Shown here piece by piece: positions 19,114 through 28,133 of a stretch of 28,133 bases of DNA. The stretch comes from Chrysophaeum taylorii (lineage: Eukaryota > Sar > Pelagophyceae > Pelagomonadales > Pelagomonadaceae). Position 1 is the first letter of the stretch. Every line of letters begins with the position of its first letter. Below the pieces are notes generated by a model. The model was not told where the DNA came from, searched no databases, and saw nothing but the letters and a program-made list of their open reading frames with translations. Location of the stretch: NCBI GenBank assembly GCA_029834535.1, contig JAQMWT010000266.1:1-28133 (forward strand). Reading direction: 5' to 3'. The translations under genes and the position numbers were made by a program.

Positions 19114-19480
19114 CTAACTAACTTCAGACCTCTGCCGAGCATGGGAGCCAGGCCGGACCGACAGGAGCCAGTCCGGAATCACGGGCCTGTGGACGAGGAG
19201 TGCCGAAAGGTCGGTCGGCGGAGAGTGACCATCAAGCTTGTTGTCGCCATGCGACGAGGAGACCGCGATGTGACTGACAACCAACTCGTCGATAACCTTC
19301 CGTCTTCGCCCCCCGGCCATACCCCGTCCCACTGCGAACGTTCCGGCTGCCAACCGGCCCGCCCGGGAGGCGAATAGGTGCCAACCTACGCCGGGAGGGC
19401 GGATGCCCTCGCAAGGCTCAGGATTCATGAGGCACCGTCCTCCATCGCAACCGCAGTCGGCGATCAGGGTAAGGGTATAA
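19114..19480 (-). mobile_element. TTAG-tailed retroposon, copy S2
   Basis: A 13-bp duplication GCTATGATTATAA flanks it (19101-19113 and 19481-19493). Copia copy 1 has a single copy of this target, which proves the insertion. In minus orientation the 3' end is GGTCTGAAGTTAGTTAG and the 5' end begins near TACCCTTACCCTGATCG, like S1 and S4. The middle differs clearly from S1, S3 and S4, so it is another subfamily. It interrupts the Gag-like frame of Copia copy 2. Confidence 0.85.
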
Positions 19481-19656
19481 GCTATGATTATAAGAACTGT
19501 CATTCCCGCTCTCCCAAAGCATCCAAATGTGGGATGTGTAAAGCTAGACGTTGCGCTTTTCCTACCCAAGCAAAACGACCATAACGATCCCGATCTGCAC
19601 ATCATCAGTATGACTCAATGGGGAGAAGATAAACTTGGTATACATGTTTATGGAGT

Positions 19657-20698
19657 CCTAACTACTAATCGACAGATGTTTGTCTGTTTGTTTGTTTGTT
19701 TGTCTGTCCCTCGATTTAGGGTAAGGATCAGGTAGGCCCGCGAGCCAGACAGTGATCCTCCAAGCCGTCTACGGCGACCTCGCAGACTGTTTCCACGACC
19801 CGCGGCGGCTCTTTCAGCGCGCCATTCTCACGCCCCGTCGAAACGATGTTGTCGACGCTGACAACGCGCGCATGACCGCGGCCTTTTTTTCCCGGAGACG
19901 AGGCGTCGGAGTTCTTTTCGGCCGACTAGGTTGGGTCGGAAGACGACGCCTCGCTCTTTACAGTAGAGTTTTCAACAACCAACGGCATGCTGACTTTGAT
20001 CGCGAGCTTAAAGTCTTCGCAACCTCGAACCGTCGCACGGCCACTGCAACGGTACCAGATACATGATCGATCGTGTCGTTGTCACCGAGGCTCCTCCAAC
20101 CTGTATCCCTTAAGGCCCGCCGACGCCAAACGATCACCAAGAGCCAGGGCCAGACGCCCCGCGAGGTCGGCGTCCTCTTGGCGAAGCCCGTCTTCTGCCA
20201 CGTCCAGCTCTACGTGGCTCTCTGTCGATCGGCAACCCCGAGGATATCCTCTTCTGGGTCGACGACTCCACCCTACCCCACGCGTGCTGCGCAATACCGA
20301 TAAGCCCCCCCCCGGCGTCTACACGCGCATTATAGGTTAACTTACTGGGACCAGGTGAACTTACTGGAACCAGGTGAACTTACTGGGGTTAGAGATTGGG
20401 ATTAGGTGAACTTAGTGACCAGGTGAACTTACTGAGACCAAGTGTGAACTTACTGGGGCTTTTAGAGTAAACTCGAAGTTTAGCGGCGTGTGCGGATCAA
20501 AGCAGCTTAGATTGGCGGGGGTGAGAGCGACGAGCTCGAAGGAGAGTGGGGTGAGTGGGTGCGGGTTTACGCGGAACTAAAGAGATTGGGTTTACGCCGA
20601 ATTTACTGGGGTTAGAGATTGGGAATAGGTGAACTTAACGGGGTGAAAATGCTGGGGTTAGAGATTGGGACTAGGTGAACTTACTGGCCTGCACTTGT
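19657..20698 (+). mobile_element. Helitron fragment D
   Basis: This is the only Helitron here with the helicase on the plus strand. Sequence GGAGT precedes CCTAACTACTAATCGACAG, and GGCCTGCACTTGT is followed by TGAATTT. Copia copy 1 has the uninterrupted target GGAGTTGAATTT, so nothing was duplicated or lost. Because of a shared T the borders can be read as TCC...CTTG before T, or as CC...TTGT between T and T. A short TTTG/GTCT tract, the helicase fragment and the minisatellite 3' region follow in that order. Confidence 0.85.
19735..20335 (+). pseudogene. Helitron helicase C-terminal fragment, copy D
   Basis: LQAVYGDLADCFHDPRRL then RAILTPRRNDVVDADN begins at 19755. CNGTRYMIDRV appears at about 20046-20078 in another frame. 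TITKSQGQTPREVGVLLAKP and QLYVALCRSA (20206-20235) end it. This order (RAILTP, CNGTR, KSQGQT, QLYVALSR) is that of the C-terminal third of Helitron RepHel helicases. At least three frame changes occur. The ATP-binding motifs I and II and the Rep nuclease are absent. Confidence 0.8.
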
Positions 20699-21084
20699 TG
20701 AATTTAAAGGACAACAAGTGCAGGCCAGTAAGTTCACCTAGTCCCAATCTCTAACCCCAGCAAGTTCACCTGTTCCTGTTGAGTTCACCTAGTCCCAATC
20801 TCTAACCCCAGTAGATTCGGCGTAAACCCAATCTCTAACCCCAGTAAGTTCGGCGTAAACCCGCACCCACTCACCCCACTCTCCTTCGAGCTCGTCGCTC
20901 TCACCCCCGCCAATCTAAGCTGCTTTGATCCGCACGCGCCGCCAACCTTTGAGTTTACTCTAAAAACCCTTTACTCTAAAAACCCCAGTATGTTCACCTG
21001 GCCCCAGTTTCACCTGGTCACTCAGTTCACCTAGTCCCAATCTCAAACCCCAGCAAGGTCACCTGGTCCCAGTAAGTTCACCTA

Positions 21085-21735
21085 CAGTGCGCGTGTAGAC
21101 GCCGGGAGGGGGCTTATCGGTATTGCGCAGCACGTGTGGGGTAGGGTGGAGTCGTCGACCCAGATGAGTATATCCTCGGGGATGCCGATCGACAGAGAGC
21201 CACGTAGAGCTGGACGTGGCAGAAGACGGGCTTGGGAAAGAGGACGCCGACCTCGCGGGGCGTCTGGCCCTGGCTCTTGTTGATCGTTTGGCGTAGGTGG
21301 GCCTTAAGCGATACAGGTTGGAGGAGCCTCGGTGACAACGACACGATCGATCATGTATCTGGTACCGTTGCAGTGGCCGTGCGACGGTTCGAGGTTGCGA
21401 AGACTTTAAGCTCGCGATCAAAGTCAGCATGCCGTTGGTTGTCAGGGAGTTGAAAACTCTACTGTAAAGAGCGAGGCGTCGTCTTCCGACCCAGCCTAGT
21501 CAGCCGAAAAGAACTCCGACGCCTCGACTCCGGGAAAAAAAGGCCGCGGTCATGCGCGCGTTGTCAGCATCGACAACATCGTTTCGACGGGGCGTGAGAA
21601 TGGCGCGCTGAAAGAGCCGCCGCGGGTCGTGGAAATAGTCTGCGAGGTCGCCGTAGACGGCTTGGAGGATCAATGTGTGGCTCGCGGGCCTACCTGATCC
21701 TTACTCTCGCGCCTACCTGATCCTTACCCTAAATA
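21085..21735 (-). pseudogene. Helitron helicase C-terminal fragment, copy E
   Basis: The minus frame ending near 21114 reads QTINKSQGQTPREVGVLFPK and QLYVALCRSA. The upstream RAILTP block lies at about 21600 in a different frame. Sequence is very close to C1 and C2. It is broken by A/G-run indels around 21535. Confidence 0.75.
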
Positions 21736-21762
21736 GAGCGACAAACAGACAGACAAACAAAC

Positions 21763-22068
21763 TAACTAACTTCAGACCTCTCCCGAGCATGGGAGCCAGG
21801 CCGGACCGGCAGGGGCCGGTACGGTATCACAGAGGAAAATCACGCAGTTGGGGCAGAGGCGAGGGACGAGGACTCGTTGATGACGGACCGCCACTGCGCG
21901 CGGTCTTGTGCGAAGTCGTGCAAAAGCGTCGCAGGCCGCAAACGTGTTGGTCCACGAACAATCGACCTGTCCGTCGCGTTCTGCCCAACTGAGCGAACCC
22001 CATCCCAGCGCGGACTTTCCGGGTGCTAACCGGCCAGCCCGGGAGGCGAGCAGGCACCGTCTCACTCC
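21763..22068 (-). mobile_element. TTAG-tailed retroposon, copy S3 (5'-truncated)
   Basis: It is inserted into the GACA/AAAC microsatellite of Helitron E, with AGACAGACAAACAAAC on both sides (21747-21762 and 22069-22084). In minus orientation it begins inside the family body at GGAGTGAGACGGTGCC and ends GGTCTGAAGTTAGTTA. The missing 5' part, compared with S4, is the 5' truncation typical of LINE-driven retroposition. It is close in sequence to S1 and S4. Confidence 0.8.
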
Positions 22069-22109
22069 AGACAGACAAACAAACAAACATCTGTCGATTA
22101 GTAGTTTGG

Positions 22110-24200
22110 ATCATCTATCCAGAGTAAAATGGATGATAATGTCAAGATTACTTTGTTTAGACTTAATTACCTGTTACCTACTCTACCAATTTATTCGCTA
22201 CAACAAGCAAAAGCCCGTAAAATGGAACTTCGCTCTGTACAGTTCAGACTATGTGCTTTTAATGAACAACGAATGCGAAATGCTTAAACTATATTCCACC
22301 CTCATGGAACGCGTAATTTACGTCCCATGGCTTTAAACCATCTTGGAGTTAATGCATTCGCAGCTGCCTTACATACGCAAGCATTTCCCACCTCCCGTAT
22401 GACGCAAGGTTACCACACGTTTGCTTCACACAGTAACTACGTCTCCTAGCTCACGAACACCTACTGTAACTCTACTTTGCTCTGGGATGTCCACTCCTGC
22501 ATTCTTGGCTTGCGCTTCTAATGACTTGCAAATCAACATCAACGTTATAGTTCTTGTTGAGAGCGACGACGATATCACGCACATGCTACGAAGACGTTTT
22601 GGTAATTCCATCTAAGTTTTCCCATCCTTACCTAAGTTTTTGACATATCTCCATCGAGCGTCGGACGTTGAACGTGCACGATATTACACTGACATAGTGG
22701 AATTGACATCACCATGCACAATTCGCAACATAATCAATGGGAGATCCATTTCCACCTTCGAGCGCGATATGGATGATTCCTTTTTCCCAAGTGCTCTAAG
22801 TGCACTTGAGCTTTTAAAGCCGCTTGTTCTTTTCATGGAAATGACACCACCACACTCCGCATCGTATGAAGATCATATACGAGTTGCTAATCTCATCTTC
22901 TCAACGATGCACTATACGGTGGATATATGTGACCGATTTCCATGCTATCTATGTGGAGATTATCAAGCCAGAGAAAGATGGATCCTCGTTGCACGTAAAT
23001 ATAACACCGGCCCTCTTGATCTGCTTTCATGGCCTAATAAACGAGTCACTTCCTTTCTGGACATTGCAGACCACGCTAATTCCATCAGTCGCAAGTTAAT
23101 AGTCGACGAACCTTGGACGAAGGTCTTTCCTGACATACCATTCGTGTCCACACCTAAAACCTACAACATCTTTAGTCGTACAGGATCCGTGCGCTTAACT
23201 GTGACTGAGCTTGAAACCTTAACTATGCTGTTCCTTCGTCTGCACTCTAACAAAACAGTCGAACACCCCAGTCAAGATGAAATGGAGGGCATTTCTATCT
23301 TTCGCCTGGGATTCTTGACTAATTCAAGAAAACCACTTGCTTGCATGAGATCCCCTATTGAACTCAAAGCTTTCGTGCTCCTCTATTATATTATGGGACG
23401 CTTATTCCCTAAATCTATCACATTACCTGGTCCTTGCGTATTACAACGATCGAATCTAACCATCTCATAGGTTATTTTTAAATAAATCCTCTACTTCCTC
23501 CATCATTTACATCACCGGTGGAAGACATACAGGCGGAGACATAACAGTTTCTAACTCCTCTTCTAAATACCAGGCACATATAAATGCTTTTGGCGAAACC
23601 TATACCTTCCTAACACATGATGCCGGAATTGATAAGACTGCTTCTCTCGAACCTGTTACTGGTTTTCTTTGGCTTTGCCAAGCATACCATCATAATAATG
23701 AAAATCAAGACACGCGTCGTCTAGTACAAGCACTGGTCCCCTATACTTCTCCTGTATTTCACGATTCTTTTGTCTTCTACCCTCAGGAAAATCGTCTCAA
23801 ATCTATCGATAAAATGCTTGCTTTAAGTGACATGCATCTGTCCCAAAGCAGATATCTGGGCTTTATTACATCAAGCGATAGGAAGATGGGTGCCAAAGTT
23901 CATTCTATATACACTCCTACTCCTACCATTCGTGGATTTGCTAATATGATCGTGTACGATCCACGACTCGATCGCACTCGACACTACTTAACTCGTGAAC
24001 TGGCACGCACCAATAACTTCATAGCGCACCAAATCAATTTTCTTTTGTCTTTGTCCCCGGACCTATGCTGTGACATGATCGCTAATGCTATTCCGGCTGG
24101 AACATATCATATAATTTATAAACATTTGTGTCAGCTTGTCTATGACTTGCGTAAATTACCGCTATATCACCATCGTTTGACCCTGATCATGCCTCTCTAA
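22110..24200 (+). pseudogene. Gag-like region of Copia copy 2, 3' part
   Basis: This is collinear with copy 1 (430-2170, minus). The longest open piece is 22640-23470, with SFLDIADHANSISRKLIVDE and FSRTGSVRLTVTELETLTML. A later frame holds FGETYTFLTHDAGIDKTASL and GFLWLCQAYHHNNENQDTRR (about 23587-23725), then SRYLGFITSSDRKMGAKVHS to a stop near 24200. I find no zinc knuckle and no known domain. The first segment (22111-22340) is shifted against copy 1. It may be an unusually long Gag or one or two extra ORFs. Confidence 0.5.
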
Positions 24201-24280
24201 CTAAAAACTATAGGTCAACCCTCTTCACAAATATATTCCCAACAGATACATCCTTATTATTACACCAGAGTTCCATTACA

Positions 24281-24806
24281 GTGTTCTACATCTCCAACAA
24301 AAAACTCTCATGTTGTGATAATCTTGCTTCTAACCACGAACTTCCATCATTTCATCTCGATTCAGTAGCTCATGTCTTCCTCTCTAACACCTCATCCGCG
24401 GATATATCATCTCCTACTAAAGAAAAACAAATTCCTCTTATAACGCCAAGACAGCTCCATGAGAAGCATGCACCCTTCGACAAGAAAGTTCATGCCAGGG
24501 GCACACTTGCATTTCGAGATGCGCAACAACGAGCTACCAATTTTTACAACATCCACCATTCTAGTGATTCTCAAGCTATAAAAGCTGTTCAGGTTATTGC
24601 TAGTCCTGGACACCACCCATCTGACGTACCCTACCGTAAGTTCTGTGTGGATTGTACGATTCATAAAAAACGCTTTCCTCATCCACACCACCTTATCAAG
24701 CAACCATCATTCGAAAAAATTTTTCAACCTGGTGAAGCCTGGGCATGTGACGGTGGTTACGTATCCGTTCTCTCGGAATGGGGATCCTTTCGACATATCA
24801 TTGTTT
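24281..24806 (+). pseudogene. Protease end and integrase start, Copia copy 2
   Basis: FHLDSVAHVFLSNTSS (about 24351-24398) occupies the retropepsin active-site position, with DSVA instead of D-S/T-G-A. KFCVDCTIHKKRFPHPHH (about 24640-24693) fits the Cys pair of the integrase zinc-binding domain, and the next block, EAWACDGGYVSVLSEWG, FRHIIVFKC, fits the first Asp region of the rve integrase core, where the usual pattern is W..D..G..S..G..H.IVF.D. The frame is then interrupted by S4 at 24820. Assignment rests on pattern and order. Confidence 0.6.
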
Positions 24807-24819
24807 TTAAGTGTCTCAT

Positions 24820-25492
24820 AACTAACCCTGCGATCGCTAAACGTTGGTTGCGATGGAGGACGGCGCCTAACACTCTTGCTCCCTGCGGCGGCCCCGGCCG
24901 TCCCGGAGTGAGACGGCGCCTGCTCGCCTCCCGGGCTGGCCGGTTAGCACCCGGAAAGTCCGCGCTTGAATGGGGTTCGCTCGGTTGGGCAGAACGCGAC
25001 GGACAGGTCGATTGTTCGTGACCAACACGTTTGCGGCCTGCGGACGCTTTTGCCACGACTTCGCACAAGACCGCGCGCAGTGGCGGTCCGTCATCAACGA
25101 GTCCTCGTCCTCGCCTCTGCCCAACTGCGTGCTTCCTCGGACCGTACGAGGCATATATTTTATTTTTATCGATCTACCTCTAACCTTTCGGTAATCGTTC
25201 TCTCCCAACAAATCGACATTCCGTCACTTCTCCTCCATCGGCGCCACTGTGGTCTGTTCTGCTGCGACCAAAACATATCGGCTAAAACCTCGGCTAAAAA
25301 ACGGCTCTAAAACTTCTCGGGGTGCCCCGTGGAAAAGAAGAAGACGTCGTCCCCGAGTCAACTCAAAGGTCTACGTCATCACGTTGATCTGCCGCAAGAC
25401 ATGCACATTGACGAATGGGGGGACACTGGAACCTGCGGCATGGGCTCGTCCTGGCTCCCATGCTCGGGAGAGGTCTGAAGTTAGTTAGTTAG
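24820..25492 (+). mobile_element. TTAG-tailed retroposon, copy S4 (long form)
   Basis: TTAAGTGTCTCAT lies on both sides (24807-24819 and 25493-25505), although its first TT may be tail. It begins CTAACCCTGCGATCGC and ends GGTCTGAAGTTAGTTAGTTAG. The first ~300 bp match S1 and S3. From about 25130 to 25440 it has a block absent from the others, with CGGCTAAAACCTCGGCTAAA and a GAAGAAGAAGACG stretch, before the shared 3' end TGGCTCCCATGCTCGGGAG. No RT is encoded. It interrupts the Copia integrase. Confidence 0.8.
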
Positions 25493-25505
25493 TTAAGTGT
25501 CTCAT

Positions 25506-26400
25506 TTCTAAATTTTTGTTAGTGTGACTTTTGCGTCCACATAACCCAGAGAAAAAAAAAGAACGAAAATTTCGTACGCCCTTGAGTTTGGCCGCAATTT
25601 ATGCTCTACTTAGGCTCAATGTTAAAACTCAATCAAAATCTATTGATTCCCTTTAAACCCTTTTATCTCAGCATTTACAACCCTTTTCGTGTGGACATGG
25701 TATTAAAAAACATGTCGCGCGTTCCCCCCTTACTTTTCATGTTTTTTTTAATATAAGTAGATAGCCGCTGTTGGTCATACATCCACTGCCGCGTCTTACA
25801 CCCCCCACGACTCTGGCCCTATGCTCATTTGTCCTATAAAGGTCACCCCCTAAACAGATTCCGGCCACCACCCTTGTCTGAACCCGTGGGCTGTTATTAC
25901 CAAATTCCACTCCAACCGTATAATCTCCTCCCTAACGTTTTTCCTCGAACGTATTTATACCATAAAAGTCCGAAGCCCCCAAACAATTTTGTTAGCCAAA
26001 TGTAATGTTCCGCCAACAGGACTCCTCACCTTTTGGTTTGTTTATTATCTGCCTTTGGACCTAAGCGAATTCATAAATATGAACCCCGACGTCGTTTCCC
26101 TACATCTACTTATGGGTGCTCACACTTATAAACCCTTTATTACAACACCCACGCCATGTTTAAATCTTTTTTAGAGGGCTCACCGATTTTTCCTTATCCT
26201 GAAGAAAACGGCCCAGTCCTTGTTTCCTCCAAATGGACTATTCCTCGTCTTAGTTCTCTACATCTCCTCCGATTATGAACAGCATCCACCTCCCGCACCT
26301 TCCCTCGACATTCCCTGTTCTCTGTTACAGCACCCCAATGATGCGGCGCAGTAGGGGAAAGAAATGCTTATGCCTACCGCACTGACCAATAGAGGGGGGG
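25506..26400 (+). pseudogene. Integrase remainder, Copia copy 2
   Basis: Joined across S4, the frame continues with SKFLLV then LLRPHNPEKK, typical of the strand after the first integrase Asp in Copia elements. At about 25670-25740 another frame reads FSCGHGIKKHVARSPLTFH, matching the usual F...HGI...S.P..P..N region before the catalytic Glu. Stops and frame changes occur every 30-60 codons. Beyond 25830 the similarity fades. Long runs of C, T and A are frequent. Confidence 0.55.
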
Positions 26401-27420
26401 ACTTCCCCCCCCCTTCTTCTCATTTCCAATGCTCCCTCTCCCGCTCCCGCATATCTCCAGCTGCTTCTGCATCCCGCTATTCCGCTAACTACACCTATAC
26501 ACTGAAAGTCCACCAACACTCTGCCGACTTTTACCCTCTTGTCGGTCTCCTTTATTTTCCCAGGATGGTCCTACGCCTACACCCGTGGCCTCATCACCCC
26601 AAACCTCGTCGCAAACCATCTCATGATGTTATTACTCGTATTGCCTCGCCGTACTACTGTGGCCGTTTCTTCTTAAGACAAGCGGTGGTACGCTTGCCGA
26701 CTTCAAGTATGGGGGAACAAAAAACCCCCCCTTCCAAGCCGTACTCACTTCCTGCTACCCCGCCCGCCACTCCCTTCAGCTTGCTCATGGGCAATCCACC
26801 TGGAAAAAATAAAAATAAAGAAGAAAAGAAGGTAAAAAGTGAGGCTTCACCTCCATTAGGGGGATTTTTACATCATTCCCTTCACCACCATGTGCACCAA
26901 GCGCTTTCACGTAGTCCTCTCATTAGTTAATATGTGTCAGAGGAAAGGAGCCATAAGCACCATCGCCTGATGCTGCCTCAAACGTTCACGGTTCTGCGAC
27001 GACGTCAACGCTTGCAGAAGTTCACCTTCCTCGGAGCTCTCGTTCATTATTTCTTAACATGCTCACGCCTTTTCACACAAAAACAGAAAAGTCCTCCTCT
27101 CAATATGCTTATGCTTTGTTCACCGCCAGCCCCACTCCATTTTGGATCATAATGACGCTTCTTATGGTGCCTCCGAAGCCTCACCTCACCTTCTCCGCCA
27201 TCGAAGACTATATCACCGTGCAATCCCAAGATACATGAGACCCACCTTGGTGATTACTCCTCACTGAGTTTTCAACTCGTCGAATATCCCGATCACTGCC
27301 ATACCGCACGTAATGTCGCTTCGTACGCACTTACGCATCTGACACGACTCATGACCCCAGCACGGTTGTTCGGGGTGGGAGCGGCGTCGCGACTGAATAC
27401 AAGATTCCAGCCAAGGATAT
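26400..27420 (+). other. Degraded linker between Copia integrase and RT
   Basis: The longest frame (26364-26930) is rich in Pro, Ser and His, for instance DGPTPTP in one frame and PSKPYSLPATPPATP in another. This is like the low-complexity spacer between integrase and RT in Copia elements. No domain is recognisable. Homopolymers such as GGGGGGG followed by C9 occur at 26393-26411. Confidence 0.4.
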
Positions 27421-28133
27421 CAAAATTGATTAAATATTAGTTGAACTGCCTCAAAGGTCTATCAACGCTGATCGCAAAGCTACGTCGCCGCCATCTCCAA
27501 AAGAGATTTTTGATATTTTTAGTTTTGGCTGCTTACACTAGCGCTCTGCCAATGGTCAACTCACAAGCTATTGCCAACCGCCCGTCCTACGTTAAAACCA
27601 ACGCTGCTGGTCAGTACATTAACATAAAGCACGCCTGTTCCGTACGGGTGGGAGGATGCTTACCTCTCTGGGCGCCGTTTTTTCAAAACATATTCACCTA
27701 TGGCACAAGCGTCTGGCATCCGTTGTGTTCTGGCGCTAGCAGCTCATCTGCGCTTCCGTCTACCATGTCGACGAAAGTCCCTGACGCTTTTGTTTCAAAG
27801 CTCCTATCGCTCTCATGTCTATGTCAAACTGCACAGAAAAGAGAGAGGCAGTTTTTTTACCTTCTCGCTTCCCGAAGATTTTATTCACTAAATACCACAC
27901 AAGCCGTCGTCTCCCGAAAAAAAAGCCCCCCCCCTACTTAACACAACATCTCTGAGAATTCGTCCGAGCCCTGCCCTTTGGAATCAAACCATAAACGGCT
28001 TTTTTTGTTCATTGGCCTATACGACATTGGAAACCGCGCAGAGCACCCTACGGGGACAGGGCCGCGCTACTGCATGGAGGCGCGACAGACGGCGGGGAGA
28101 GAGAGCGCGGGAGCCGTGCCTCCAGCGAGGGAA
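27420..28133 (+). pseudogene. Reverse transcriptase start, Copia copy 2
   Basis: Pieces in different frames line up with Ty1/copia RT. YVKTNAAGQYINIK (about 27590-27630) fits the strand in which K.n..G.i..KARLV is usual. FFKTYSPMAQASGIRCVLALAA (about 27680-27745) fits the tSPVa...iR.lLalAA motif. SKLLS then VYVKL pieces fit AF..g.L...vyv..P. EFVRALPFGIKP (about 27958-27993) stands at the aLYGLKQ site. The YxDD catalytic motif would lie to the right of the window. The last 130 bp are GC-rich and unassigned. Confidence 0.65.

Larger units (their letters stand above)
20714..22109 (-). mobile_element. Helitron fragment E
   Basis: Inserted 15 bp from fragment D in the opposite direction. On the minus strand the flanks are GATGA before TCCAAACTACTAATCGACAG, and GCACTTG before TTGTCC. 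Copia copy 1 has GATGATTGTCC, again with no duplication or loss. The 3' minisatellite spans about 20730-21085 and the helicase fragment 21085-21735. The S3 retroposon (21763-22068) sits in its microsatellite. Confidence 0.85.
17909..28133 (+). mobile_element. Decayed Ty1/copia-type element, copy 2 (partial, nested insertions)
   Basis: The order is Gag-like (17909-19100, 19494-19656, 22111-24200), protease (about 24350-24400), integrase (about 24560-24806 and 25506-25830) and RT (about 27430-28000), running off the right edge. Protease and integrase before RT is the Ty1/copia order. Inserted elements are S2 (19114-19480), Helitrons D and E (19657-22109) and S4 (24820-25492). The 5' end is cut by Helitron C2 and no LTR is seen. 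Frames are broken often, with many long homopolymers after 25.5 kb. Confidence 0.75.

Noticed and set aside
24820..24835. Telomere-like CTAACCC at the start of the TTAG-tailed retroposons
   Set aside because: Only a single unit is present, followed by non-telomeric sequence, so it is not a telomeric array.

Overview
This is a eukaryotic nuclear window packed with transposable elements around one recognisable host gene. The host gene (12334-14443, +) is an ataxin-2 family protein with two short GT-AG introns, an Sm-like domain, an LsmAD domain and a PAM2 motif. Short introns, a compact gene and dense Copia, Gypsy and Helitron debris would suit an alga, perhaps a red alga. That guess rests on general look, not on a marker gene.

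Layout. 1-2442 (-) is a decayed Ty1/copia element (copy 1), cut by the window edge. 2443-5366 holds two Helitron fragments in direct head-to-tail tandem, the second with a GACT/GACA microsatellite of about 400 bp. 5367-10471 (+) is a GC-rich Ty3/gypsy-type polyprotein whose 5' end is cut by the Helitron. Its order is Gag-like, retropepsin, linker, cytosine-C5 DNA methyltransferase, start of reverse transcriptase, internal deletion, integrase C-terminus, unknown C-terminal domain. 10472-11912 is a small LTR element (333-bp LTRs, AACC target duplication) in the tail of that reading frame. The ataxin-2 gene follows, then about 0.8 kb with nothing recognisable, a cluster of TGTCATTTGG motifs, a TTAG-tailed retroposon, and two more Helitron fragments (16045-17908). 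17909 to the right edge (+) is a second Copia copy in inverted orientation to copy 1. It runs Gag, protease, integrase, reverse transcriptase and is interrupted by two Helitrons and two TTAG-tailed retroposons.

The elements document each other. Copia copy 1 is an uninterrupted reference for copy 2. It gives the empty site for two Helitron insertions, which show no target-site duplication and no target loss, and for one retroposon, which has a 13-bp duplication. The Helitron copies carry the C-terminal part of a PIF1-like helicase (INKSQGQT and QLYVAL motifs), start with TC, end in GCACTTG, and are followed by T at every 3' end that can be seen.

The most interesting object is the methyltransferase-bearing Gypsy polyprotein at 5.4-10.5 kb. 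It has methyltransferase motifs I, IV, VIII and X in the right order between protease and reverse transcriptase. This copy is broken by frameshifts, a stop and an internal deletion. The Helitron family, with its atypical 3' end and internal microsatellite, is the second notable object.
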